NCBI RefSeq assembly: GCF_036324365.1
Contig: NZ_CP137080.1
Span: 124,001 to 188,000 of the forward strand
Origin: Microbacterium limosum
Lineage (GTDB): Bacteria > Actinomycetota > Actinomycetes > Actinomycetales > Microbacteriaceae
DNA: 64,000 bases
Direction of reading: 5' to 3'
Position 1 is the stretch's first letter. Every line of letters begins with the position of its first letter. Both the position numbers and the translations under genes were made by a program. Positions 24,629-35,543 of the stretch are shown here, one piece after another. The notes beneath the pieces were generated by a model that made no database searches, was not told the origin of the DNA, and saw nothing but the letters and a program-made list of their open reading frames with translations.

Positions 24629-25180
24629 TCAGCGGGCGGTGGGGCGGGCGACGCCGGCGCGGCGCAGGGCCACACCGACCCACAGGCCCGCCGCGGTCCA
24701 CGCGACGGGTCCGAGCACCGAGAGCACGACGTAGACGATCTGCGCCCAGACGGGCAGGCGTGCGAGATCGGCTGCGAAGCCCACGATCACCGCCACGATC
24801 ACGCCGATGACGGCCGCGGAGACGAAGAAGCGCCACGCGCCCCACGCGCGGTAGCGCGTGAGCGCGGCGACGCCCTCCTGGATCGCGCCGAACAGCAGCG
24901 CCGTGCCGAGGAAGCGGGGCGCCCATGCCGGGTTGAAGGCGCTCGCGACGAGCGCCGCGATGACGTGTGCGAGGAGGGCGACGAGGGGGAGGCGGAGCAG
25001 CTCCTGCGCGATGATCCCCGGGAGCACGTGGCTGCCCAGCACGAGCCCGTAGACGATCGGCAGCGCCGCCACGACCACCGGCGTGAGCCACCCCGCGACG
25101 GCCCCGAGGAGCCCGGTCGCGACGCCGATCGCCGCGCAGATCAGCAGGACGCGCGTCGAGAGGGCTGTCGGGGTGCGCAC
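24629..25180 (-). CDS. ECF transporter S component, YkoE-like
   Basis: 183 residues, five to six hydrophobic helices. The order S, fused ATPase, T is that of ykoEDC, a hydroxymethylpyrimidine/thiamine-type transporter. The region LLFGAIQEGVAALTRYRAWG resembles the YkoE motif near the substrate pocket. Substrate is inferred from gene order only; no TPP riboswitch is possible because the GTG stands 6 bases after TAGCCT (complement of 25187-25192), a leaderless layout. Confidence 0.78.
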   Translation of the reverse strand: MRTPTALSTRVLLICAAIGVATGLLGAVAGWLTPVVVAALPIVYGLVLGSHVLPGIIAQELLRLPLVALLAHVIAALVASAFNPAWAPRFLGTALLFGAIQEGVAALTRYRAWGAWRFFVSAAVIGVIVAVIVGFAADLARLPVWAQIVYVVLSVLGPVAWTAAGLWVGVALRRAGVARPTAR

Positions 25181-25280
25181 CGGGCCAGGCTATCGCGCGG
25201 CACGGCGCCCCGGCCCGCCCGGCGGCCGTGAGTATTCGCCCGCGGTGGCGTGGCGAGGGCAGGGGCCGAGCCCGCTGGCG

Positions 25281-26279
25281 TCAGACCCGGCGGCGCCGCG
25301 GCGTGAGCCGCACGTGCGGCAGCGGGGGCGCGGGGATGCGCTCGGAACCGTGCCCGACGACGTGGCCGAAGCGGGGCGAGTCGGCCTCCCACTCGTCGCG
25401 GGCCGCGACGATCTCGTCGTGGCTGCGACCGACGAAGTTCCACCACATCACGATCTCGTCGGCGAAGGGCTCTCCTCCGAGCAGGAACACCGTCGCGCCC
25501 TCGGGGCCCGCGACGACGTCGATGTGGGAGCGATGGATGCCGAGGTAGAGCAGGTCGTGCGGGGCGAGGTCGAGGGCGGATGCCGCGGCATCCCGATGCG
25601 CGTGCACCCGTACGTCGCCGAAGACGCCCAGCAGGCCGTACTCCCACGCGGGTTCGAGCGGCAGGCGGGCGCTTGCGCCCGCCGCGATGCGCACCTCGAC
25701 GCCCGCGAGCGGTGTGTGGACCGTCGCGGGCGATTCCGCCCCGCCGAAGGGCCCCATGACCACCGTCGCCTCTCCCGCGTCCTCGCCGTTCGGAGAGCTG
25801 ATCGTCACCTCGGGCAGGTTCTCGTGGCGCTCGAACGCCTGCGGCCCGTGCCGCCGCGCGTCGGGCAGGGTGATCCAGAGCTGCAGGGCGTCGAGGGCCA
25901 CGGCATCCTCTCCCGTGGAGTACTCGGAGTGGGCGATTCCGGCGCCGCTGGTCATGAGGTTGAGGGCGCCACGGGCGACGAGGACGTCGCTGCCGACGGT
26001 GTCGCGGTGGCGCACCTCGCCGACGAAGGGCCACGTGACCGTCTGCAGGCCGATGTGCGGGTGGGGTTCCACGCGCATGCGCGCGACCTGCGGGCCGAAC
26101 CGGTCGAGGAAGCACCACGCGCCGATCATCGGCAGGTCGCGCTGCGGGAGCGCGCGGTGCACCTCCATGCCCCGCACGCCCCCGAGGGGCACGTCGCGCG
26201 AGGTCAGCAGCAGGGCGCGCGGTCCATCGCATGCGGCGGGCGCCTCGACCTCCTCCGGGCCCGCGTCGAGCCGGGTCAT
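25281..26279 (-). CDS. Pirin family protein
   Basis: 332 residues with two cupin barrels. The N-terminal barrel has PHPHIGLQTVTWPFVGEVRH and ALNLMTSGAGIAHSEYST, which supply the three His and one Glu of the iron site. The C-terminal barrel has DLLYLGIHRSHIDVVAGPEG and FADEIVMWWNFVGRSHDEI. Pirins can be quercetinase-like or regulatory; the role here is not assigned. The ATG at 26279 overlaps the stop of the acetyltransferase gene by ATGA, so the two are coupled. The longer upstream frame is not used. Confidence 0.92.
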   Translation of the reverse strand: MTRLDAGPEEVEAPAACDGPRALLLTSRDVPLGGVRGMEVHRALPQRDLPMIGAWCFLDRFGPQVARMRVEPHPHIGLQTVTWPFVGEVRHRDTVGSDVLVARGALNLMTSGAGIAHSEYSTGEDAVALDALQLWITLPDARRHGPQAFERHENLPEVTISSPNGEDAGEATVVMGPFGGAESPATVHTPLAGVEVRIAAGASARLPLEPAWEYGLLGVFGDVRVHAHRDAAASALDLAPHDLLYLGIHRSHIDVVAGPEGATVFLLGGEPFADEIVMWWNFVGRSHDEIVAARDEWEADSPRFGHVVGHGSERIPAPPLPHVRLTPRRRRV

Positions 26280-26620
26280 GCGGGGGATTCTCCGGGGCTC
26301 GCGGAGTCCTGCGCCTGCGAGGAGCGCGGCCAGTCGATCACGGCGCCCGCGACCTCGTTCTCGCTGAGGTACTTCGCGATGAACGGGCACAGCGGAACGA
26401 TCGTGGCGCCCTCCCGGGCCGCGTCCGACAGCGCCTCGGAGGCGAGGATGTCGGCCAGGCCCTGCCCGCGGAACTCCTTCTCCGTCTCCGTGTGGGTGAA
26501 CAGGATCCGCCCATCGGGCCGGGTCTTGTACTCGGCGAAGCCCGCGAGCTTGTCGCCGACGTGGATCTCGTAGCGCGAGGCATCCTCGTTGCGGGTCACC
26601 GTCGGTGTCGGATCGGTCAT
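26276..26620 (-). CDS. GNAT-fold N-acetyltransferase (Gcn5-related, small)
   Basis: 114 residues of the short YjdJ/COG2388 type. KEFRGQGLADILASEALSDA is the acetyl-CoA pyrophosphate loop (RxxGxA/G). IVPLCPFIAKYLSENE is the family motif with the catalytic Cys-Pro-Phe. GAGGGA lies before ATG 26620; the frame extends upstream without a ribosome site. First gene of a two-gene unit with pirin. The substrate is unknown. Confidence 0.9.
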   Translation of the reverse strand: MTDPTPTVTRNEDASRYEIHVGDKLAGFAEYKTRPDGRILFTHTETEKEFRGQGLADILASEALSDAAREGATIVPLCPFIAKYLSENEVAGAVIDWPRSSQAQDSASPGESPA

Positions 26621-26774
26621 GGGACTCCCTCGGTCGGAACGGTCACCTCGGTCCAACGTACGGGCGCCGTGAGGTGTTCCGCGAGGGCCCCGGTTCGCCG
26701 TCGTGCGCCCCGCCGTCCCCCGCGCCCCGCCTCGGGCGGGCGGATGCCGCGGCGTGATGAGGAAGACTCGAGGG

Positions 26775-29279
26775 ATGGACCTCCTCGCGACGATCCCCGA
26801 CGATGCCGGGCCCGACGAGGTGTACGAGGCGTTCGCGCTCTGGGCCGAGCACCGGGGATTCACGCTCTACCCCGCGCAGGACGAGGCCGTGATGGAGCTC
26901 GTGTCCGGATCGCACGTGATCCTCTCGACGCCGACGGGCACCGGCAAGTCGCTCGTCGCGGTCGCCGCGCACGCGGCGTGCGTCGCCGGCGGCGGACGCA
27001 CCTACTACACCGCCCCCATCAAGGCGCTCGTGAGCGAGAAGTTCTTCGCGCTCGCCGAGATCTTCGGCGCGGAGAACGTGGGGATGGTCACGGGCGACTC
27101 GTCGGTGAACCCGGATGCCCCGATCATCTGCTGCACGGCCGAGATCCTCGCCAACCTGGCGCTGCGCGAGGGGGCCGGGGCATCCGTCGACCAGGTCGTG
27201 ATGGACGAGTTCCACTACTACGGCGAGCCCGATCGCGGCTGGGCGTGGCAGGTGCCGCTCCTGCTGCTGCCCCGCGCGCAGTTCCTGCTGATGTCGGCCA
27301 CGCTCGGCGACGTCTCGGCGATCGCGTCCGACCTCGAGCGGCGCACGGGTCGCACGGTCGCCGAGGTGACGGGCGTCGAGCGTCCCGTTCCGCTGCACTT
27401 CTCCTACGCGCGCATCCCCGTGCACGAGCAGGTCGAGCAGCTGCTCGGCACCGGGGAGGCGCCGATCTACATCGTGCACTTCTCGCAGGCGGCCGCGATG
27501 GAGCGGGCGCAGGCGCTGTCGAGCATCAAGGTGATCTCGCGGGCCCAGCGCGACGAGATCGCCGAGGCGATCGGCGGCTTCCGGTTCACGACGGGGTTCG
27601 GGCGCACGCTCTCGCGCTACGTGCGGGCGGGCATCGGCGTGCACCACGCCGGGATGCTGCCGCGGTACCGCCGGCTCGTCGAGACCCTCGCGCAGCGGGG
27701 ACTTCTGCGCGTCATCTGCGGCACCGACACCCTCGGGGTGGGGATCAACGTGCCGATCCGCACCGTGCTCCTGACGGCGCTGACGAAGTACGACGGTCAG
27801 CGGATGCGGCACCTGAGCGCCCGCGAGTTCCACCAGATCGCGGGGCGGGCGGGCCGCGCCGGCTACGACACGGCGGGAACGGTCGTGGCCATGGCGCCCG
27901 ACCACGAGATCGAGAACGCGACGGCGATCGCCAAGGCGGGCGACGACCCCAAGAAGCAGCGCAAGATCGTGCGGAAGAAGGCCCCGCAGGGCTTCGTCTC
28001 ATGGGGCGAGGCGTCGTTCGAGAAGCTGGTCGAGGCCGTGCCCGAACCGCTCGAGCCGCGCATGCAGCTCACGGCGGCGATGCTCATCAACGTCATCGCG
28101 CGCGGCGGCGACGTCTTCGCGAACGTGCGCTCGCTCGTCTTCGACAACCACGAGCCGCGCGCGCGGCAGTACGAGCTGGCGCGCCGGGCGATCGCGATCT
28201 TCCGCACGCTGCGGGATGCCGGGATCGTCGAGTACTCGGAGGGACGCGTCCGCCTCACGGTCGATCTGCAGCCCAACTTCGCCCTGAACCAGCCGCTCTC
28301 GCCGTTCGCGCTCGCCGCGATCGAGCTCCTCGACCCCCTCGACACCCCCGGGGCGGCCGGGACGGGGCACTACGCCCTCGACGTCGTGAGCGTCATCGAA
28401 GCGACGCTGGACGACCCGCGTCCCGTGCTGTCGCAGCAGGAGTTCCGCGCCCGCGGCGAGGCGGTCGCGGCGATGAAGCGCGACGGCCTCGACTACGACG
28501 AGCGCATGGAGGCGCTCGAGGAGATCACCCACCCGAAGCCGCTCGCCGAACTGCTGACCCAGTCGTTCGAGGTCTTCGCGACCAGCCAGCCGTGGGTGCG
28601 CGACTTCGAGCTGTCCCCGAAGTCGGTCGTGCGCGACATGTTCGAGAGGGCGCTGTCCTTCGGCGAGTTCGTCTCGCTCTACCAGCTCGGGCGCAGCGAG
28701 GGGCTCGTGCTCCGATACCTCAGCGACGCGTACCGCGCGATCCGGCAGACGGTGCCCGCGGAGGCGCGCACCGAAGAGTTGCTGGATGTGATCGAGTGGC
28801 TCGGCGAGCTCGTGCGACAGGTGGACTCGAGCCTCGTCGACGAGTGGGAGGCGCTCGTGAACCCCTCGCCGGCCGAGGCCGGCGCGCCCGTCGTGCCCCC
28901 GGCCCCGCCCTCCGTGGTCGTGAACCGCCGGGCGTTCACGGTGCTCGTGCGCAACGAGATGTTCCGGCGCGTGCAGCTCGCGGCGCTGCAGAAGGACGAC
29001 GAGCTGGCGGAACTGGATCCCGACGTCGACTGGCCGGCGGCGTTGGATGCGTACTTCGACGAGCACGACGAGATCCTCACCGGCGGACCCGCGCGCTCCC
29101 CGGCGCTGTGCGTCATCGACGAGACGGATGCCGCGGCATCCGGTGTGTGGCGGGTCGAGCAGACGATCGACGATCCCGCGGGCGACCACGACTGGCGCAT
29201 CCGCGCCGAGGTCGACCTCGGCGCCTCGGCCGACGAGGGCACGGCGGTGGTGCGGGTGCTCGAGGTGCGCCGGCTCTGA
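26775..29279 (+). CDS. DEAD/DEAH-box helicase with DUF3516 (Ski2-like)
   Basis: 834 residues. Helicase motifs are the Q-like YPAQDEAVMEL, Walker A STPTGTGKS, APIKALVSEK, motif II MDEFHYY (DEFH), LMSATLGD, HHAGMLPRYRRLVE, CGTDTLGVGINVP and QIAGRAGRAGYDT. The C-terminal half is the DUF3516 region of actinobacterial Ski2-like RNA helicases. It likely unwinds structured RNA; the partner is unknown. The ATG at 26775 is the shortest plausible start (MDLLATIPDD), with GAGGG just ahead; a GTG at 26703 is less likely. Confidence 0.93.
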   Translation: MDLLATIPDDAGPDEVYEAFALWAEHRGFTLYPAQDEAVMELVSGSHVILSTPTGTGKSLVAVAAHAACVAGGGRTYYTAPIKALVSEKFFALAEIFGAENVGMVTGDSSVNPDAPIICCTAEILANLALREGAGASVDQVVMDEFHYYGEPDRGWAWQVPLLLLPRAQFLLMSATLGDVSAIASDLERRTGRTVAEVTGVERPVPLHFSYARIPVHEQVEQLLGTGEAPIYIVHFSQAAAMERAQALSSIKVISRAQRDEIAEAIGGFRFTTGFGRTLSRYVRAGIGVHHAGMLPRYRRLVETLAQRGLLRVICGTDTLGVGINVPIRTVLLTALTKYDGQRMRHLSAREFHQIAGRAGRAGYDTAGTVVAMAPDHEIENATAIAKAGDDPKKQRKIVRKKAPQGFVSWGEASFEKLVEAVPEPLEPRMQLTAAMLINVIARGGDVFANVRSLVFDNHEPRARQYELARRAIAIFRTLRDAGIVEYSEGRVRLTVDLQPNFALNQPLSPFALAAIELLDPLDTPGAAGTGHYALDVVSVIEATLDDPRPVLSQQEFRARGEAVAAMKRDGLDYDERMEALEEITHPKPLAELLTQSFEVFATSQPWVRDFELSPKSVVRDMFERALSFGEFVSLYQLGRSEGLVLRYLSDAYRAIRQTVPAEARTEELLDVIEWLGELVRQVDSSLVDEWEALVNPSPAEAGAPVVPPAPPSVVVNRRAFTVLVRNEMFRRVQLAALQKDDELAELDPDVDWPAALDAYFDEHDEILTGGPARSPALCVIDETDAAASGVWRVEQTIDDPAGDHDWRIRAEVDLGASADEGTAVVRVLEVRRL

Positions 29280-29355
29280 CGGCCGCTCCCGGTCTGGTGT
29301 CGCGGGCCCGCCCGGCGTAGCGTGGCCCGAAACGGACGCTTCGGGGGTGGTCGTG

Positions 29356-29988
29356 ATGGCCCTGTTCAGACGCCGGCGGCACGAGCCCTATGCCGCCCTC
29401 AGCGAGGAGGAGCGGATGTCGCGGTACGTGTATCTGCTGAACACGCTTCCCGCCGAAGTGATCGAGAAGGCGCACGAAGCCGCGTTCCGGGAACTCTCGG
29501 TGCGTGAGCGGCGCGAGATGTTCGATCGCCTGCGACCCTTCATGTCCGTAGAGGAGCAGGCCGGGAGGCCACGACCGGCTCTCATGGCCGGCGTGCTGCG
29601 CAGGATATCCGGGGTCAACGGCGGGACGACGGTGCGCGAGCGCGACGGCTCCGGAACCGGAGCGAGCACCGGAGCGGGCACCGCCGAGGATCCCCGGCGC
29701 GCGTTCGAGGACAGCCTGCAGGCGAACGCCATCACCGCGGCGATGGCGCAGCACTTCATCCTCTCGGCCGTCGTCGTGTCGTACTTCGCGCACGGCGCGG
29801 GGGCGGGAATGCTCGCCGCGCAACCCGCGTGGGTGTCGGACCTCGCGGCGACGGACGCCGCGGGCGCCGGGCACGCGGGCGGGTACGGCGGCGAGCACTC
29901 CGCGGGGTACGGGGACGGCGGCGGATACGACGGCGGCTTCGGCGGGGGATTCGGGGGCGGCTTCGACGCCGGGGGCGGCTTCGCCTGA
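29356..29988 (+). CDS. Hypothetical protein with Gly-rich C-terminal tail
   Basis: 210 residues I do not recognise. The N-terminal half is soluble and helical (MALFRRRRHEPYAALSEEER, EVIEKAHEAAFRELSVRERR). Around residue 130 is a weakly hydrophobic segment (MAQHFILSAVVVSYFAHGAG) that could touch the membrane. The last ~45 residues are Gly/Tyr/Phe rich (GGGFDAGGGFA end) and low complexity. It lies between the DUF3516 helicase and recQ. Codon usage is native. A phase-separating or adhesive tail is speculation. Confidence 0.65.
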   Translation: MALFRRRRHEPYAALSEEERMSRYVYLLNTLPAEVIEKAHEAAFRELSVRERREMFDRLRPFMSVEEQAGRPRPALMAGVLRRISGVNGGTTVRERDGSGTGASTGAGTAEDPRRAFEDSLQANAITAAMAQHFILSAVVVSYFAHGAGAGMLAAQPAWVSDLAATDAAGAGHAGGYGGEHSAGYGDGGGYDGGFGGGFGGGFDAGGGFA

Positions 29989-30033
29989 GGCGTGACCCCG
30001 AACGGATCGGGGCCGGATGTCGGGGCGCGTCGT

Positions 30034-30039
30034 TACACT
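30034..30039 (+). promoter_or_regulatory. -10 box of recQ
   Basis: TACACT exactly 6 bases before GTG 30046. It selects this start over the longer frame that begins at 29992. Confidence 0.7.
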
Positions 30040-30045
30040 CGACGG

Positions 30046-32061
<2,016 letters not shown>

Positions 32062-32248
32062 GGGTGCCACGGCCGGAGTCCCGGTCCGAGCGCGCGGGAT
32101 GTCCTCAGCCCCGGGCTGTGGGCTCGCCACAAGTCAACGGGCCGACGGCGCCCCCGGGAGTTGGTGCTACTCCACAGTCGAGTTCCCGCATCGTTGTGGC
32201 AGTCCTACCATCGAGGAACACCCCCTTTCCGCGTCGAGAGGATGCCCC

Positions 32249-34354
32249 ATGGCTGACGCCGCCGTCCGTCCGAACAAGCCCGCCACCGCCGCGCGCACGC
32301 CCGCAGGCGGCGCCACGCCTGCGCCCAACAGCGCCGCCGAGGCATCCGAGCCCCGCATCGACGTCGAGGGCGTCACCGACATGCTGCTCGGCACGTGGGC
32401 CGACACGCGCCGCGAGGCGCGCGAGATGCTCAAGGACCCCGCCTTCTGGCGCGTGGACGGCCTCGGCATGGACGAGCACCGGGAGCGCGTGCTCAGACAG
32501 CTCCACCTCCTCGTCGAGAACGGCGCCGTGCACCGGGCCTTCCCCGTCGAATACGGCGGGGAGGCCGACAACGGCGCGAACATCGCCGGCTTCGAGGAGC
32601 TCGTGGTCGCCGACCCGAGCCTGCAGATCAAGTCGGGGGTGCAGTGGGGCCTGTTCGGCTCGGCCGTGCTGCAGTTGGGCACGAAGGAGCACCACGACAA
32701 GTGGCTGCCCGGCATCATGAACCTCGACATCCCGGGCGCGTTCGCGATGACCGAGACGGGACACGGGTCGGATGTCGCGGCCATCGGCACGACGGCGACC
32801 TACGACCCCGAGGCGCAGGAGTTCGTCATCCACACGCCGTTCCGGGGCGCCTGGAAGGACTACCTCGGCAACGCCGCCCTTCACGGCATCGCTGCGACGG
32901 TGTTCGCCCAGCTCATCACCAACGGCGTCAACCACGGCGTTCACTGCTTCTACGTGCCCCTGCGCGACGAGAACGGCGACTTCCTCCCCGGCATCGGAGG
33001 CGAGGACGACGGGCTCAAGGGCGGGCTGAACGGGATCGACAACGGTCGCCTGCACTTCGACCAGGTACGGATCCCCCGCACCAACCTCCTCAACAGGTAC
33101 GGCGACGTCGCACCCGACGGTACGTACTCGAGCCCGATCGCGACCCCCGGCCGCCGCTTCTTCACGATGCTCGGCACCCTCGTGCAGGGCCGCGTCTCGC
33201 TCGACGGCGCGGCGGCGTGGGCCTCGGCACTGGGCCTTCACATCGCCATCACCTACGCCACCCAGCGCCGGCAGTTTGATTCGGGCGGGGGGAGCGAGGA
33301 GGTCGTGCTGCTCGACTACGGCCGGCACCAGCGCCGTCTGCTGCCGCGCCTGGCCACGACCTACGCGCAGATCTTCGCGCACGACGAGTTCCTGCAGAAG
33401 TTCGACGCCGTCTTCAGCGGCGCCGCCGACAGCGACGCCGACCGCGAAGACCTCGAGACCCTCGCCGCCGCGCTCAAGCCCCTCTCCACCTGGCACGCGC
33501 TCGACACGCTGCAGGAGGCGCGAGAGGCCTGCGGGGGCAACGGCTTCATGTTCGAGAACCGGCTCGTGGGCCTGCGTGCCGACCTCGACATCTACGCCAC
33601 GTTCGAGGGCGACAACAACGTCCTCCTCCAGCTGGTGGGCAAGCGCCTGCTCAGCGACTACGCGAAGCAGTTCAAGGGCAAGGATGCCAGGGCCCTCGCC
33701 GCCTACGCGGTCGGCCAGACGGCGGGCAAGGTCTTCCACGGGGCGGGCCTGCGCCAGCTCGGGCAGGCCGTCGGCGATCTCGGTCAGGTCGCCCGCTCGG
33801 TGGAGCGGGGCCTGCGCGCCGACCAGCAGCACCAGCTGCTGACCGAGAGGGTCGAGCAGATGGTCGCCGATGTGGCGGCGCGCCTGCGTCCCGCCCCCAA
33901 GCTTCCGCCGGCCGAGGCGGCAGAGCTGTTCAACCAGAACCAGTCCGAGCTCATCGAGGCGGCGCGCGCCCACGGCGAGCTCCTGCAGTGGGAGGCCTTC
34001 ACGGACGCGGTGAACCGCGCCGACGGCGAGGGGACCCGCCAGGTGCTGACGTGGCTGCGCGATCTCTTCGGCCTGTCGCTGATCGAGAAGCACCTCGCAT
34101 GGCACCTGATCAACGGGCGACTCTCCGCCCAGCGCGCGTCGGCGGTCTCGGCCTATATCGACCGTCTGTGCGCTCGGCTGCGCCCCCACGCCCTCGACCT
34201 CGTCGAGGCGTTCGGCTACGCACCCGAGCACGTCCGCGCGCCGATCGCGTCCGGCGCCGAGAAGCAGCGCCAGGACGAGGCCCGCGAGTACTACGCACGA
34301 CTGCAGGCGTCGGGTGAGGCGCCCGTACCGGAGAAGGCCGCTCGACGGGCGTAA
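32249..34354 (+). CDS. Acyl-CoA dehydrogenase/oxidase family enzyme (ACOX-like)
   Basis: 701 residues, the length of acyl-CoA oxidases rather than ~390-residue dehydrogenases. FAMTETGHGSDVAAIGTTAT is the FAD/substrate signature. REACGGNGFMFENRLVGLRA carries the catalytic Glu with CGGNG. RRQFDSGG is also typical. The first ~40 residues are an Ala/Pro-rich lead. It should introduce the trans-2 double bond of beta-oxidation, with O2 as acceptor if it is an oxidase. ATG 32249 has GAGAGGA in front; a longer frame to 32099 exists. No other fatty-acid genes are adjacent. Confidence 0.9.
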   Translation: MADAAVRPNKPATAARTPAGGATPAPNSAAEASEPRIDVEGVTDMLLGTWADTRREAREMLKDPAFWRVDGLGMDEHRERVLRQLHLLVENGAVHRAFPVEYGGEADNGANIAGFEELVVADPSLQIKSGVQWGLFGSAVLQLGTKEHHDKWLPGIMNLDIPGAFAMTETGHGSDVAAIGTTATYDPEAQEFVIHTPFRGAWKDYLGNAALHGIAATVFAQLITNGVNHGVHCFYVPLRDENGDFLPGIGGEDDGLKGGLNGIDNGRLHFDQVRIPRTNLLNRYGDVAPDGTYSSPIATPGRRFFTMLGTLVQGRVSLDGAAAWASALGLHIAITYATQRRQFDSGGGSEEVVLLDYGRHQRRLLPRLATTYAQIFAHDEFLQKFDAVFSGAADSDADREDLETLAAALKPLSTWHALDTLQEAREACGGNGFMFENRLVGLRADLDIYATFEGDNNVLLQLVGKRLLSDYAKQFKGKDARALAAYAVGQTAGKVFHGAGLRQLGQAVGDLGQVARSVERGLRADQQHQLLTERVEQMVADVAARLRPAPKLPPAEAAELFNQNQSELIEAARAHGELLQWEAFTDAVNRADGEGTRQVLTWLRDLFGLSLIEKHLAWHLINGRLSAQRASAVSAYIDRLCARLRPHALDLVEAFGYAPEHVRAPIASGAEKQRQDEAREYYARLQASGEAPVPEKAARRA

Positions 34355-34464
34355 TTACCGCATCGGGGGTGCGTAGCGCAACCGGCTGCCTCTCGGGCCG
34401 GTTCTTCCGTACTGTCGTCGGCGGCGCGTCGGGCGCCGTCCTCGACCAGGAAGCGAGTACACCG

Positions 34465-34725
34465 ATGAGCATCGGCTTCGGCATTTTCCTCTTCGCCATC
34501 GGCGCGATCTGCGCCTTCGCGCTCAACCTCGACCTCGGCTGGATCGAGATCACGACCGTCGGCTACATCCTCATGGCCGCGGGCGCCGTCGTCACGATCA
34601 TCGGGATCGCCCTTCTGGCGCGCCGCCGCAGCATCAGCTCCACGGAGCGCACGCAGGTCGACCCGGCCTCGGGCACCCGCGTGACGCAGCGCGAGGCATC
34701 CGCCCCGGACGACCCGCGGGTCTGA
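34465..34725 (+). CDS. DUF6458-type small membrane protein
   Basis: 86 residues. MSIGFGIFLFAIGAICAFAL (helix 1), NLDLGWIEITTVGYILMAAG, AVVTIIGIALLARRR (helix 2) and a polar tail. The DLGWxxIxxVGxILMxAG pattern is that of DUF6458 proteins, common in actinobacteria, of unknown function. AGGAAG precedes the ATG at 34465. A strong hairpin follows the stop. Confidence 0.85.
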   Translation: MSIGFGIFLFAIGAICAFALNLDLGWIEITTVGYILMAAGAVVTIIGIALLARRRSISSTERTQVDPASGTRVTQREASAPDDPRV

Positions 34726-34738
34726 GTCCGGCCCCGCA

Positions 34739-34773
34739 CGCATCCCGCGGACGGCCGCTGTCCGCGGGATGCG
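34739..34773. terminator. 14-bp perfect hairpin
   Basis: CGCATCCCGCGGAC and GTCCGCGGGATGCG pair perfectly around a 7-base loop, 13 bases past the DUF6458 stop. There is no T-run. It probably ends that transcript. Confidence 0.7.
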
Positions 34774-34801
34774 GCATATTGGTGCCCGAGAGGGAGGCGC
34801 C

Positions 34802-35513
34802 ATGGCAGAGCAGCCGCACGAGCACATCGCCGACAGCCACGAGGTCATCCGTGTGGTGGGCGCGCGGGAGAATAACCTGAAGGATGTCTCCCTCGAGATC
34901 CCCAAGCGTCGCCTCACCGTCTTCACCGGGGTCAGCGGGTCGGGGAAGTCCTCGCTCGTCTTCGGAACGATCGCCGCCGAGTCGCAGCGCCTCATCGACG
35001 AGACCTATCCGACCTTCGTGCAGCAGTTCATAACGCAGCTGCAGCGGCCCGACGTGGACGCGCTCGAGAATCTCAGCGCCACGATCCGCGTCGACCAGGA
35101 GCGGATGGGGGCCAACGCCCGCTCCACCGTCGGGACCGCGACCGACGTGCATGCGATGCTGCGCATCCCTCAACACCCTCTCCGGCGGCGAGCGCCAGCG
35201 CCTCAAGCTCGCGATCAGCATGGCGAAGAAGGGAGCGGTCTATGTGCTCGACGAGCCGACGACCGGACTCCACCTCGCCGACGTGGACACCCTGCTGGGG
35301 CTGCTGGACCGGCTCGTCGACGCGGGCAATACCGTCATCGTGATCGAGCACCACCAGGCCGTCATGGCGCACGCCGACTGGGTCATCGATCTCGGCCCGG
35401 GCGCAGGACACGACGGCGGACGCGTCGTGTTCGAGGGCCCCCCGGCGGAGTTGATCGAGGCCGACACGCTCACCGGCCGACACCTGCGGGACTACGTCGG
35501 CGCCGATCGGTGA
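34802..35513 (+). pseudogene. UvrA-like ABC ATPase, internally deleted and frameshifted
   Basis: The 5' part (ATG 34802 to about 35165) encodes the start of a UvrA paralogue, including GARENNLKDVSLEIPKRRLT, Walker A GVSGSGKSSLVFG and [12 protein letters not shown]. The 3' part (about 35168-35513, a different frame) encodes the end: [20 protein letters not shown], Walker [21 protein letters not shown] and [20 protein letters not shown]. The normal ~750-residue protein has about 500 residues between these points, so a large deletion with loss of frame has occurred at the CTGCGCATCCCTCAAC junction. If a frameshift were read through, the product would be a ~236-residue single ABC domain with Walker A, signature, Walker B and H-loop. 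Confidence 0.85.
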
Positions 35514-35543
35514 CGGTGGTGCGGGGGATGCGCCGTCGTCGGA

